Shown here piece after piece: positions 42,850 to 54,400 of a stretch of 64,000 bases of DNA. The DNA is taken from contig NZ_AP022620.1 of assembly GCF_010731855.1 (NCBI RefSeq), positions 5,632,752-5,696,751 of the forward strand, given 5' to 3'. The notes beneath the pieces were generated by a model. The model was given only the letters and a program-made list of their open reading frames with translations. It was not told the origin of the DNA and made no database searches. How positions within the stretch are numbered: position 1 is the stretch's first letter; each line of letters opens with the position of its first letter. This DNA is from Mycolicibacterium anyangense (GTDB taxonomy: Bacteria; Actinomycetota; Actinomycetes; Mycobacteriales; Mycobacteriaceae). The position numbers and the translations under genes were made by a program.

Positions 42850-43253
42850 GCACCCGCCATCTGGTCGATCGCGCCCGGCACCGGCTCGGCCGGGTCGGAT
42901 CCCACCGCGACGATGCGGTTGCCGGAGTCGACGTGCACGACCCGGCTCTTGTGCACGTCCTGTTCAGCGGTGTCGAGCCCGAGGAACGACATGATGATCA
43001 CGATGTTCCCCGGCGAAATGAGGTGCGCCGCCGCGCCGTTGATCCCGATCACCCCGGAACCGGCGGCCCCCGAGATCGCGTAGGTCACCAGCCGTGCCCC
43101 GCTGGTGACATCGACGATGTGGACCTGTTCACCGTCGAGGATGCCGGCGTGCGACATCAACTCCGAGTCGATCGTGACCGACCCGACATAGTGCAGGTCG
43201 GCTTGAGTCACGGTTGCCCGGTGGATCTTCCCGCCCAGCATTGTTCGCAGCAT
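42846..43253 (-). CDS. panD: Aspartate 1-decarboxylase, siderophore-dedicated
   Basis: A 135-residue PanD with the self-cleavage site Gly24-Ser25 ([10 protein letters not shown]), Lys9, His11, Tyr22 and Tyr58-like residues, and GAAAHLI. It makes beta-alanine from aspartate. Normal panD sits with panC/coaX; here it sits in front of the hydroxylase in an iron-controlled operon, next to an NRPS with a beta-alanine adenylation code. So its job is probably to feed beta-alanine to the siderophore. GGAAGGG precedes the ATG at 43253; the frame is open upstream but without signal. Confidence 0.93.
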   Translation of the reverse strand: MLRTMLGGKIHRATVTQADLHYVGSVTIDSELMSHAGILDGEQVHIVDVTSGARLVTYAISGAAGSGVIGINGAAAHLISPGNIVIIMSFLGLDTAEQDVHKSRVVHVDSGNRIVAVGSDPAEPVPGAIDQMAGA

Positions 43254-43311
43254 GCACACCCTTCCGCCCCAGCGTCGATGACGCGTCGGATAAGCCGGCG
43301 CGCCCATTACC

Positions 43312-43330
43312 AGGAAAGGCTAACCTAATA
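43312..43330 (-). promoter_or_regulatory. IdeR iron box in front of panD-hydroxylase operon
   Basis: Read on the minus strand the site is TATTAGGTTAGCCTTTCCT, a close match to the IdeR consensus TTAGGTTAGGCTAACCTAA in its left half and centre. It lies about 60 bases before the panD start. Confidence 0.8.
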
Positions 43331-43467
43331 ATCAGGTTCTACAAGGGCTACGCTCCCGGCCCGGCGGCAGGCCATCGGAGGCGTCAAAAATGCTGTCACC
43401 CAGCGGATCACACACCCACGCGGGCATTGCAGGCCGCCTGCGGCATCTCGAAACGTAGGACCCTAAA

Positions 43468-43486
43468 TTAGGTAAGCCTAAAGTAA
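43468..43486 (+). promoter_or_regulatory. IdeR iron box in front of the siderophore-binding lipoprotein gene
   Basis: TTAGGTAAGCCTAAAGTAA matches the IdeR consensus at the central TTAGGT-A-GCCTAA block. It ends 36 bases before the TTG start at 43523. Iron should repress the gene through it. Confidence 0.8.
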
Positions 43487-43522
43487 TCTGGCGCGGTTAT
43501 TGCTTCCAACGAAGGGAACGCC

Positions 43523-44527
43523 TTGAAGCGCAATCACCGATGGCGGCGCCGGGGAGGACTTGCTGCCGCAGCGGTCATCGCCGTGACCGTCAGCCTGCTC
43601 AGCGGCTGCGGATCGAGCACCACCAACACCCAAACCGGAGCCCAGACCAGCACGGCCGCCGGCGCGGTCACGATCGCCCACAAGTTCGGCGAGACCAAGG
43701 TCCCCGCCAACCCCCAGCGGGTGGTCACCGTCGGCTGGACCGACCAGGACTTCGTCCTGCCGCTCGGCGTGGTACCGGTCAGCGCCCGGGCGTTCTTCGA
43801 CCACTACAACGACTACCCGTGGGTCAAGGCCGCCACCAGCGGCAAAGGGCTTCCCACGTGGGGGTCGGACTCCATCGATTACGAAGCCATCGCGGCGCAG
43901 AAGCCGGACCTGATCCTGGCCATCTACGAATCGATCGACAAACCCACCTACGAGCGATTGTCGGCGATCGCCCCCACCGTGATCCAGTCGGCCGACTACC
44001 CGGACGAGGAAACTCCCTGGGATGTCCAGCTGCTCACCACCGGCAAGGCCCTCGGCAAGGAGTCCCAGGCCAAGGCACTCGTCGACAAGGTGCGCTCCAG
44101 CCTGGACCAGGCCCGCGCCGCCAACCCCGAATTCGCCGGCAAGACACTGGTTGTCGACTTCGGTCCGGAGAACGGCGGGCACTACCTGCTTCCCGAGAAG
44201 GATCCCCGCCGGGCATTGTTCACCGCGCTGGGCTTCGCCACCCAGGATGTCACTGGCGACGTCAGCGAGGAGCGTCTCGACGTGCTCGACCGCGATGTGT
44301 TGTTCGTCAATGGCGCCACCAAAGAGCAGATGATGGCCTCGCCGGCTTTTGCGCGGCTGGCGGTAGTCCGCGACGGTCGAACCCTCTTCACCGGCTTCGA
44401 CTCCAATCTCAGTGGTGCACTGACCTACAGCGGTCCGGACGCGATGCTGTACGCGCTCAACATTCTGACCCCGCAGCTGGCCAATGCCCTCAACGGGCGA
44501 CCGGTCGCGGATCTGTCCAACGCCTGA
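43523..44527 (+). CDS. Iron-siderophore ABC transporter substrate-binding lipoprotein (FxuD/FecB-like)
   Basis: A 334-residue lipoprotein with a basic start, hydrophobic segment and lipobox LLSGC, then a type III periplasmic binding fold: PANPQRVVTVGWTDQDFVLP, QKPDLILAIYESIDKPTYER, GKTLVVDFGP. It would capture ferric exochelin-type siderophore for an ABC importer that is not in the window. A TTG start has GAAGGGA six bases upstream. Controlled by the IdeR box at 43468. In M. smegmatis the counterpart near the exochelin genes is FxuD. Confidence 0.9.
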   Translation: MKRNHRWRRRGGLAAAAVIAVTVSLLSGCGSSTTNTQTGAQTSTAAGAVTIAHKFGETKVPANPQRVVTVGWTDQDFVLPLGVVPVSARAFFDHYNDYPWVKAATSGKGLPTWGSDSIDYEAIAAQKPDLILAIYESIDKPTYERLSAIAPTVIQSADYPDEETPWDVQLLTTGKALGKESQAKALVDKVRSSLDQARAANPEFAGKTLVVDFGPENGGHYLLPEKDPRRALFTALGFATQDVTGDVSEERLDVLDRDVLFVNGATKEQMMASPAFARLAVVRDGRTLFTGFDSNLSGALTYSGPDAMLYALNILTPQLANALNGRPVADLSNA

Positions 44528-44541
44528 GGGGCCCGAGGCAG

Positions 44542-44571
44542 CAGGCCCGCCGGGACGTTCCGGCGGGCCTG
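44542..44571. terminator. Bidirectional hairpin between convergent genes
   Basis: A perfect 12-bp stem (CAGGCCCGCCGG / CCGGCGGGCCTG) with loop GACGTT lies between the lipoprotein stop and the NRPS stop. No U-tract follows, as is common for mycobacterial terminators. Confidence 0.8.
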
Positions 44572-44577
44572 CTCTGT

Positions 44578-47500
44578 TCAGTGGGCAAGTTCATCGGCCA
44601 CAACCGGCCCCCACCGGTCCACAGCGGTCGGGTCCAGCAATTCGGAATGGCGGCAGGGCAATTCGACCGTCCGCAGCCGGCCACCCACGTGCCGGCGCCA
44701 GCCTTCGGACGCCACCCCGGTCAGCCCCATCTCCAGCACACTGGCGTCGACGAACAAGACGTCCCCGTCATAGTGACCGTAATCCGCGCCCGCGGTCAGG
44801 CGTTCCGCGGCGACGTAGTTCTCGAGCACCAGGGCGATCTGGCGATCGTTGAGCACGGCGATGGCATCTCCGCTGTCCCGCACCAGCGCGACGGCCTGCG
44901 CCACCGTCATGCTGGTACCCGCGGCAACCGGGAAGCCCATCTCCCGCAGCAAGCCCGCCAACACCTGCTCCGGCTCGAAGTCGGCCACGACGGCGTCGTC
45001 GGTGCGGGCGTCGAGCATGCCGACGAATCCGATCTCGCGCCCGCGACGGCGCAACTCGGCGGCCACTAGTAGCGCCATCGAGCCGCCGAAGGACCAGCCC
45101 AGCAGCCGAATCGGACCCTGCGGTGCGAGACCGGCGACGGTGTCGGCGTAACCGCTGGCCAGCTCCCCGATGGTCTCGGGCAGCGGCTGTCCGGAGAACA
45201 GCGGCGACTGCAGGCCGTAGAGCGGCACCGACGCCGGCAGGTGCGCCTTGAGTCCGGCGAACTGCCACGCCAAGCCACCGGCCGGATGCAGACAGAACAG
45301 CGGCGGCTGTGTCCCCGAGGCCCGTAGCGGCAGCACATGCCCCAGGCCATTGGCGCTCACTGTGTCCGGGGCGTCGAGCAGGACAGCGATCTCGGCCACG
45401 GTCGCCGCGGTCATCAGGTCGGTGACCGCGATCCCGGCACCGAACTCAGCGCGGATCATGGCCGCCAGCCGGACCAGGAGCAGCGAATGCCCGCCGAGGG
45501 TGAAGAAATCGGCGTCGATCGTGGTGACCGGAACCGCCAGCAGTGCGGTGAACAGCTCGCAGAGCCGCCGCTGGGTCGCGGTGGTGGGCGGGAGTCCGGC
45601 AGCGGTGGTGAACTCGGGTTCCGGCAGCGCCCGCCGATCGAGCTTGCCGCTCGGGGTCAGCGGGAAGGACTCCACCGCGACGAACGCCGAGGGCACCATG
45701 TGCGCCGGCAGTGCCGCGGTGAGGTGTTCCCGAAGCGCGGCGGCCGGCAACTCACCGGTGGCCAGGCAGTAGGCCACCAACCGGTCTCCGCGCGCGACCA
45801 CCCGGGCCGAGCTCACCGCGGGATGGGTGCCCAGCACCGCTTCGATCTCGCCGGGCTCGATGCGCACACCGCGCAACTTGATCTGATCGTCGGTGCGGCC
45901 CAGATACTCCAGCTGGCCGTCGGTGCGCCGACGCACCAGGTCCCCGGTCCGGTACATCCGCTGCCCGCCGCCAAACGGATTGGCCACGAAGCGGCACGAC
46001 GTCAGGGCGTGGCGGTTGAGGTAGCCGTCGGCCAGCTGCACACCGGCCAGATACAGCTCACCGGCCGCACCGGCGGGCACCGGATGCAGATAGTCGTCCA
46101 GCACGTAAGCCCGCACATTCCAGCCCGGCACCCCGAGTGCCGGGGCCGAACCGTCGCATGTCCACCCCAGCACGTCCACCGATGCCTCGGTGGGGCCGTA
46201 GAGATTGTGCAAGGGAGCGCTGAACATCGCGGTGTAGCGGGCGGCCAGATCGGCACCGAGCGCCTCACCACCCACCGTCACCCGGGTCAGCGCGGTGCAC
46301 CTGGCCGCGGCCGGTTCGTCGAGGAACAGTTCGAGCATGGACGGAACGAAGTCCACGGCCGTGACCGATTGCGCGACAATCATGTCGGCGAGATAGCGCG
46401 GATCGCGGTGACCGCCCGGGCGGGCCATGACCAGCGTCGCGCCCACGCTCAGTGGCCAGAACACCTCCCATACCGAAGTGTCGAAGCTGATCGGGGTCTT
46501 CACCAGCATCCGGTCCTGCGGCCCCAGCGGGTAAGCGTGCTGCAGCCACCTGATCCGGTTGACAATGCCGGCATGCGGCACGGCGACACCCTTCGGCCGT
46601 CCCGTTGATCCGGAGGTGTAGAGCACGTACGCCCATGTGCCGGCGGGAACCTGGATCGGCTCCGCAGCCGCCTCGGTGGTCCGGTGCCTGCGGATCTCGG
46701 CCATGTCGTCGAGGATCACGGCGGGTACGGCATCGTCGATCATGTAGGCCAGCCGGTCGGCCGGGTAGTCGGTGTCCAGCGGCAGGAACGCAGCCCCCGA
46801 CTTGGCGACCGCCAGCAGCGCGACGACCAACTCCACCGACCTCGGCAACGACACCGCCACCACTGTGCCGGGGCCGGCACCGCGTGCGACCAGTCCCGCA
46901 GTCAGCCGGTCTGACCAGTCATCCAGCTCGCGGTAGGTCAGCTCGGCGTCCTGCGAGCGCACCGCGACCGCCGTCGGCGTGAGCCCGGCCTGCCCGGTCA
47001 CCAGCGAGGCCAGGGTCGCCGGGGCACTCGGGTGGTCGGTGTCGTTGACCACGTCGACCACGGTGTGCCGCTCGGCCTCGTCGAGCAGGTTGATCGAACC
47101 GATCCGGCGGTGTGGATCGGCCACCATCTGGTCCATCACCCGCACTAGCCGGTCCGCCAGCGTGCGCACCGAGGACTCGTCGAACAGGTCGGCGCTGTAT
47201 TCGGTGACCAGAGTTGCTGTGCCACTGTGATATTCGACGAGCGTGAAGCCCAGATCGAACATCGCCGCCGTCGTCGCGGATTCCTGCCACGTGGTGGGAA
47301 GGCCGAACATCCCGGTGGGTTCGCCATCTCGCAGGTGGTAGCCCAGGAAGACGGTGAACAACGGGTTGCGACCCAGCACGCGGGGCGGATTGAGGTTCTC
47401 CACCACCTGGTCGAACGGCAGCTCCTGGTGCGCGAAGGCGGCCAGGTCGGTGTCGCGCACCCGCGCCAGCAGGTCGTCGAAGTCCGGATTGCCGGACACG

Positions 47501-48400
47501 TCGGTGCGCAACACCACGGTGTTGACGAAGAATCCGATCAGGTCGCTCAGCGCCGCCTCGTCACGACCGGCCACCGGTGTGCCGAGCACGATGTCCTCGC
47601 CCGCGCCCAGACGGTGCAGCAGCACGGCGACCGCGGTGTGCGCCAGCATCAGCATGCTCACCCGCCGTGCGCCGGCCAGCTGCCGCAAGGCCGCCACGAG
47701 TTCAGCCGCAAGCTCCACCTCGACGGTGCCGCCCCGGCCGCTGGGCCGGGCCGGTCGGGCCCGGTCGGTGGGTAGCGTCATCTCGTCGGGAGCACCGGCC
47801 AGGGTGCGCCTCCAGAACTCCGCCTGCCGCTCGCCGACCTGGTCGAGCACGCGCTGCTGCCACAGGGTGAAGTCGGCGTACTGCACGGGCAGTGGCGGCA
47901 GGCCGGAACGATCACCCGCCACCCGGCCTCGGTAGGCACGGTTCAGGTCGTCGAGGAACGGGCCATCCGACCATTCGTCGGTGCAGATGTGGTGCAGCAG
48001 GACCACGACGATGTACTCGTCGTCAGCGGCCCGTAACACGCTGAGCCGCAGCGGGATCTCATTGCTCAGGTCGAACCGGTAGTCGACCGCGGTGGCGATC
48101 CGCGCAGTGAATTCGTCCGGCCGGCAGTCGATCACCTGCAGTGGCGGCGGGGTTCCCGGTGGCAGAATCCTTTGATAGAAACCACTTTCGGTGGACTCGA
48201 ACACCGTCCGCAGAACTTCATGCCGATCCACGACGTCACCGGCGGCCGCGTGCAACGCCGTCACATCGAGCCGGCCATGCAGCCGGAACACCAGGGGATA
48301 GTTGTAGGCCGTGCCGGTGGTGGCCAGCCGGTCGAGGACCAGCAGACGCTGTTGGGCGGCGGAGGCGGGGACTCGGCGGGGACGCTCACCGGCGGCCAGC
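44578..48400 (-). other. NRPS terminal module C-A-T-TE, substrate unassigned
   Basis: The C domain has HHICTDE and the PPxxQ-like lead [11 protein letters not shown] of a different C subtype. The A domain core reads [11 protein letters not shown] and the code I extract is D-T-W-F-T-G-L-V-D-K, which I cannot assign. T is GGHSL. The thioesterase has GWSFGG (catalytic Ser) and a His in CRHSELL near the end. The frame is intact. This module is one more than a five-residue exochelin needs. Confidence 0.82.
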
Positions 48401-51400
48401 TCAGGTCGGTGGGCGTGCCCGCCGGTGCCGGTGATCAGGGCTGCCAGTCCGGCGACGGTCGGTGCGTCGAAGACGTCGCGCAACGAGATCGTCACCCCGA
48501 ACTCGGTTCGCACCCGGTTGATCAACCGGATACTCAGCAATGAGTGGCCGCCTAGGGCGAAGAAGTCATCGTCGGCGCCGACCTCGTCGATGCCCAGGAT
48601 GTCGCCGAACACGGCGCACAGGGCGGCCTCCGCCGGCGTGCGGGGCGGCCGGGACGCGACGCCGCCGGTGACCGAAACATCCGGCAGAGCGCGAAGATCG
48701 AGCTTGCCGTTGTCGGTCAACGGCAACGCGTCGATCACCGAGATCACCGCGGGCACCATGTAGGCGGGCAGGCTCGTTCGCAGGGCGGACCGAACGTCGG
48801 CCACCACGTTAGGGTCGTCGTCGGCGGCGACGATGTAGCCGATCAATTGATCAGAACCCGTCAGACCGGGATCGGGCCGGGCGATCACCGCGGCGTGCCG
48901 CACCCGCGGATGGGCGGCCAGCGCCGCCTGCACGTCACCGGGTTCGACGCGGTAGCCGCGGATCTTCACCTGATCGTCGGTGCGGCCGAGGAAGTCGAGG
49001 TTGCCGTCTTGCCGGCGCACCATCACGTCACCGGTGCGATACATCCGGCCAGCGCCGAACGGGTTGGCGACGAACCGGGCCGCGCTGAGCCCCGGCTGGC
49101 CGACATAGCCGCGGCTCAGACCGGCTCCGGCGATGTACAACTCGCCGGGCGTACCGTCGGGGACCGGCCGCAGCCACGCATCCAGAACGTGCGCCTCGGT
49201 GTTCCAGATCGGCCGGCCGACTGTCGGGGTGGCGCTGTCGTCGGTGCCCGCGCCCAAGGTGTTGATGGTGTACTCGGTCGGCCCGTAGAGGTTGTAGCCG
49301 TAGCTGGTGTCGCTGTCGCGCAACCGGTTCCACACCGCCGGTGACACCGCCTCACCGCCCAGCAGCACCAGTACCGGCGGGTGCCCGGCCGGGTCGAGCA
49401 GGCCCTCCTCGAAGAGCAGCCCCGCATAGGTGGGTGTCACATTGACGACGTCGATCGCATTCTCGTGGCAGTACGCCACCAGGGCGGTCGCGTCCCGGCG
49501 CAAGTGTTCGTCGCAGATGTGCACCTCGTGACCCTCGATCAGCCACAGCAGCTCCTCCCAGGACATGTCGAAGGCGAACGACACGGTGTGCGCGATCCGC
49601 ATCCGGCGCCTGCCGGCCGTGGCGATCGCCGGGCCGAAGATCGCCTCGCGGTGATTGAGGTGCATGTTGGTCAGACCGCGGTGAGCAGTGAGCACACCCT
49701 TGGGTGTGCCGGTCGAACCCGAGGTGTAGATGAGATAAGCGGGATCGTCGAGCCGCACCGGCACTCCGGTCCACGCTGGGGGTGCCGCCGGAAGATCAGT
49801 GTCGCCCAGCACAATTGTGGTGAGGTCAGGCGACAGGGCACGGATGCGGTCGGCGATGGCTGGTGTCGTCAGCACCAGCGCGGGGCACGCATCGGCGAGC
49901 ATGACGGTGAGCCGTTCGTCGGGGTAGTCCAGCTCCAGTGGCAGGTAGGCCGCACCGGCGCGTAGGACGGCGAACAGCGCCACCACGGCATCGATCGACC
50001 GGGGGATCGCCAGCGCCACGATCGATTCGGGTCCGATGCCCTGGTTGTGCAGGAACCAGGCCAGCCGGGTGATCCGGTCGTCGAGCTCCGGGTAGCCGAT
50101 CCGATCGGTGCCGCACACCAGAGCCGCGCCGGTCGCCTGTCGATGCTCGGCCAGCAGGTCGGTCACCGTGCTCGGCGGCAGTGGATGAACTGTCGAAACA
50201 TGCTGCGCAGCAGCACCATCTGCCTCGTGGGGCAGCCTCAGCGGCAGGCGCGAGAGTGCCTGGTCGCGGTGGTCGGGCATGGCGACCAGAACCTGCTGCA
50301 GGCGGTCGAGCAGTCGCTGGGCGCGATCGCGCTCGACGACGTCGGGCCGGTATTCGAGTTTGATCCACAACCGGCGGCCGGGGGAGGCCACCCAGGTCAA
50401 CGGATAGTGGGACGCGTCCACCGAGTCATGGCCGACGATGCCGTGCTCGGCCTCCATGTCGGTGAAGGTGTCGTCGCCGAGGAAGTTCTGCAGCACGTAG
50501 AGGCTGTCGAACAAGGCGCCGGGAAGGCCCGCCGCGCGCTGGATCTCACCGAGCCCGAGGTACTCGTGATCCATCAGGTCGAGCCGCTCGTTCTGGATCG
50601 CCCGCAGTGCTGCTGTCAGCGAGCGTCCCGGTTCCAGCCGGACTCGGGTCGGCACGGTGTTGAGGAACAGCCCGATCACCGCGTCCATCCCGTCGATGTC
50701 GGTGGGACGGCCGGCCACCGTCGACCCGAACACCACATCATCGCTTCCGGTTTCGTAGCCCAGCACCATAGCCAGGGCGCAGCCGATGACCGCGTTGAGC
50801 GTGACCCCGCAATGTCGCGCGGTGTCGGTCAGCGCTGTCGTCTGCTCCTCGGTCAGGGTGACCTCGAGTCGCAGCGCCAGCACTGGCTCGCTGCCGACCG
50901 CCGACGGCACCAGCAGCGTGGGTGCGGCCAGCCCGGACAGGGCCCGGCTCCACCGCTGGGCCGAGGCCTGCCGGTCTTGGCCCTGCAACCAGCGCAGGTA
51001 ATCGGTGAAATCGGCGGTCGGGACGGGCACGTCGGCGAGGTGGCCGGTGCGCGCCGCGGCGTACTCGGCGAACAGGTCGCGCAACAACTGCTCGCGTGAC
51101 CAGCCGTCGAGCAATAGGAAGTGGTAGCTGAAGATCAGCCGATCCGCTTCCGGTGAGCGCACCACGGTGAACCGGGCCAGTGGCGGCCGGGCCAGGTCGA
51201 AGGTCTGCAGCCGCTCCGCTGCGGTGATCTCGTCGAGCCGAGAGCGGTCCTGCTCCACCAGTTCGATCACCTCCGGCTCGCAGACCGGATCGGCGGCGAT
51301 CACCGCCACCGGCGACGCGAGGTCGCCGGCGTGGAATCCGGACCGCAACACCGGATGCCGGCGCATCACCGTCGAATAGGCAGTGCGCAGAGCGGCGACG

Positions 51401-54400
51401 TCGATCGGCTCGGCGACGTCGAACACGTTCTGCACGATGTAGACCGCCGCGGGAGAGTAGCGGGCCTGGAAGTACACCCCCTCTTGCAGCGGCGACAGCG
51501 GCCAGATGGTGTCGACCGGCCCCGGTGCGGCAGCCAGCAGCGTGTCGATCTCGCTCTGGCGCAGCGTCACCAGCGCGAGGTCCGAGGGCGTCAGCGCCGG
51601 GCGGGCAGGGGCGGTGTCGGCCGTGCGGCCCAGGTCGACGAGAACCTCGGCGAGATACCCGCCCAGCTCCTCGGCGCTGGCGGCACCGGGTTCGGTGTCG
51701 GGATAGGTGAGGATCACGCGCAGTCGTGGACCGTCGGCGCCCTCCTCGCAGAAGGCGTTGACCTCCAACAGGTACGGGGTGCCCAGGTCAGAGTCGGGTG
51801 CACCGCGCAGTGCGTCGGCTTCGGGCGCCACCTGCCAGGCAGTGGTGCCGGTGCGGGGCCTGGCGGCCCAGATAGTTGAACAACACCTGCGGGGCTGCGA
51901 ACCGGCCCAGGGCCGCTGCAGTACGGGCATTGCAGTACCGCAGCTGGCCGTAGCCGTGGCCGCCGTCGGGTGCGGTGCGTACCGATTCCTTGACCTGTTT
52001 GAGCGCACTGATCGGTTCGTCGTGTTCGCTGTGCAGCCGGACCGGGGTGATGGTGGTGAACCAGCCGACGGTGCGGGACAGGTCGACCTCGGCGGGCCAG
52101 TGGTCGCGGCCGTGCCGTTCCAGATCGACCAGCAACGGTGCGTGCGGTTCGCCACCGTGCGCTGCGCGCCAGCGGCGCACCGCCAGATACAGCGCGGTGA
52201 GCAGGGTTTCGGTGATATCGGCGTTGGCCAGTGCGGGTACGTCGGTCAGCAGCGCTGCCGTCTGCTGTGCCGTCAACCGGACCTCGTGGTCGCGGGTGGC
52301 ACCCACCGTCAGTCCGACGGTCGGCGTGGTCGGGTCCAGATCTGCGCCGGGCGCCAGGACCTCGCTCCAATGGGGGAACTCCGCCAATCGGGCGGAGCCC
52401 TGGGCATTTTCGTTGACCAGGCGGGCGTGCGCACGAATCGAGGTAGCGACCGGAGCCAGTGGAGATTGCTCGTACGCGGACCGCAGATCATCGACGAGCA
52501 CCGACCAGGAGACCCCGTCGACCGCCAGGTGGTGCAGCATCAGCAGCAGCCGCCCCGACTGCCCGCTGCCACGGTCGAACCACACCGCCTGAGCCACCAC
52601 GCCCTCATCGGGATCGAGCCGGTCTGCCGCCGCATCCGATTCGGCGCCGATCACCTGCCGCAGAGCGTCGTCATCGAGACCGGCGGCGTCGACCCGGGAC
52701 AAGGTGAGGGTGCAGTGTTCGGTCACCTCGAGTGACCACAGCATCGGCGTCGGCCGGTGCAGCCGAAGTCGCAGCGCGTCATGGCGGGTGCCGAGCGCAT
52801 CCAGAGCAATCTGCAACCGTTTTTCGGAGGCGCCGGCCGGGACGCACAGCAGCTCGCACTGATTGAGCCGGGATATCGAGCCGCCGAGTTCGGCCAACCG
52901 GTGCACGATCGGGGTGAGCATCACCTCGCCGAGATCGGGCCCGGAGTCCTCGGTACCGGTGGCCGGTGTGCCCGGCCCGGTCAGCGCCGCCAGACCCGCC
53001 GGGGTCCTGGCGGTGAACACCTGCTGCGGACTGATCCGTACCCCGGCCCGCCGGGCCCGGTTGACCAGTTGGATCGCCAGAATGCTGTCTCCGCCGATCG
53101 CGAAGAAGTCGTCGTCGAGAGCCACTGGGCTGCCGAGGATTTCGCCGCACAGCCGGGACAGCAGCGTGGCCGTCCCGATGGCGGGTTCCGGTTCGCCCGC
53201 GTCAGCAGTCTCGGTGGGGACCGGTGCCGGCAACGCCGCGCGGTCGAGCTTGCCGTTCACCGTCAGCGGCAACGCATCGAGCACGACGAATGCCGACGGC
53301 ACCATGTACTCCGGAACGCGTTGTGCCACAACGGCTCGTACTGCGGCGGTGTCTAGGTCACCCGCCCCGACCAGGTAACCGACCAGGCGACGGTGCCCGG
53401 TCTCGTCGCTCCACACCGTCGCCGCCGCATTGTGCACATCAGGGTGGGCGGCCAGCGCCGACTCGACCTCGCCGAGTTCGATCCGGAAGCCGCGCACCTT
53501 GACCTGCTCATCGGTGCGGCCGAGATACACCAGCTCGCCCCCCTCGGTCCACATCGCGGTGTCCCCGCTGCGGTAGAGCCGATCGCCCGGCGCGTCGAAG
53601 GGGTTGGCCACGAACCGGCCCGCGGTGCGGCCGCGCTGGCCCAGGTACTCGCGGGCTATCTGGCCACCCGAGACGTAGATCTCACCCACCACACCGGTGG
53701 GGACCGGGCGAAGCTGATTGTCCAGCAGGTGAATTCGCAACCCCGGCAGTGCGGTGCCGATCACGCTCGCCGCCTTGTCCGCATCGGCTGCGGTCAGCGG
53801 CCGCAGCGAGACGTGCACACAGGTCTCGGTGATGCCGTACATGTTGACCAGCCGGGGAGCATCCTCGGTGTGGCGGGCGTACCACGGCGCCAACCGGCTG
53901 GTGTCCAGTGCCTCGCCGCCGAAGATCACATACCGCAGCGACAGCTCGCGCCGCAGCCGCCGATCGGCCTCGATCAGCGGATAGAACGCCGACGGTGTTT
54001 GGTTGAGCACCGTCACGCCTTCGTCGGCCAGCAGCCGGACAAACGAATCCGGATCGCGGGCCACCTCCTGCTCGACGATCAGCAGCCGGCCGCCGTGGAG
54101 CAAGGCTCCCCACATCTCCCACACCGAGAAGTCGAAGGCCGCCGAGTGGAACATGGTCCACACATCGCTGCTGCCGACCTCGAACACCTCCGAGGCGGCG
54201 TGAAAGAGCGCCGCGACGTTGCGATGCGTGACGGCAACCCCCTTGGGCAGGCCGGTCGACCCGGAGGTGTAGATGACATAGGCGGCGTGGTCGGGGTGCG
54301 CAACGGCCGCCGGCAGCGGGCCATCGATCCGTCGGGAGGCCACCTCCGGCACCACCAGCACCGCGGCGCTGGTCGGGATGCGTTCGGCGCGATCGGTCAG

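Noticed and set aside
45337..46608. 423-residue plus-strand frame inside the NRPS
   Set aside because: Antisense shadow of the terminal A domain.
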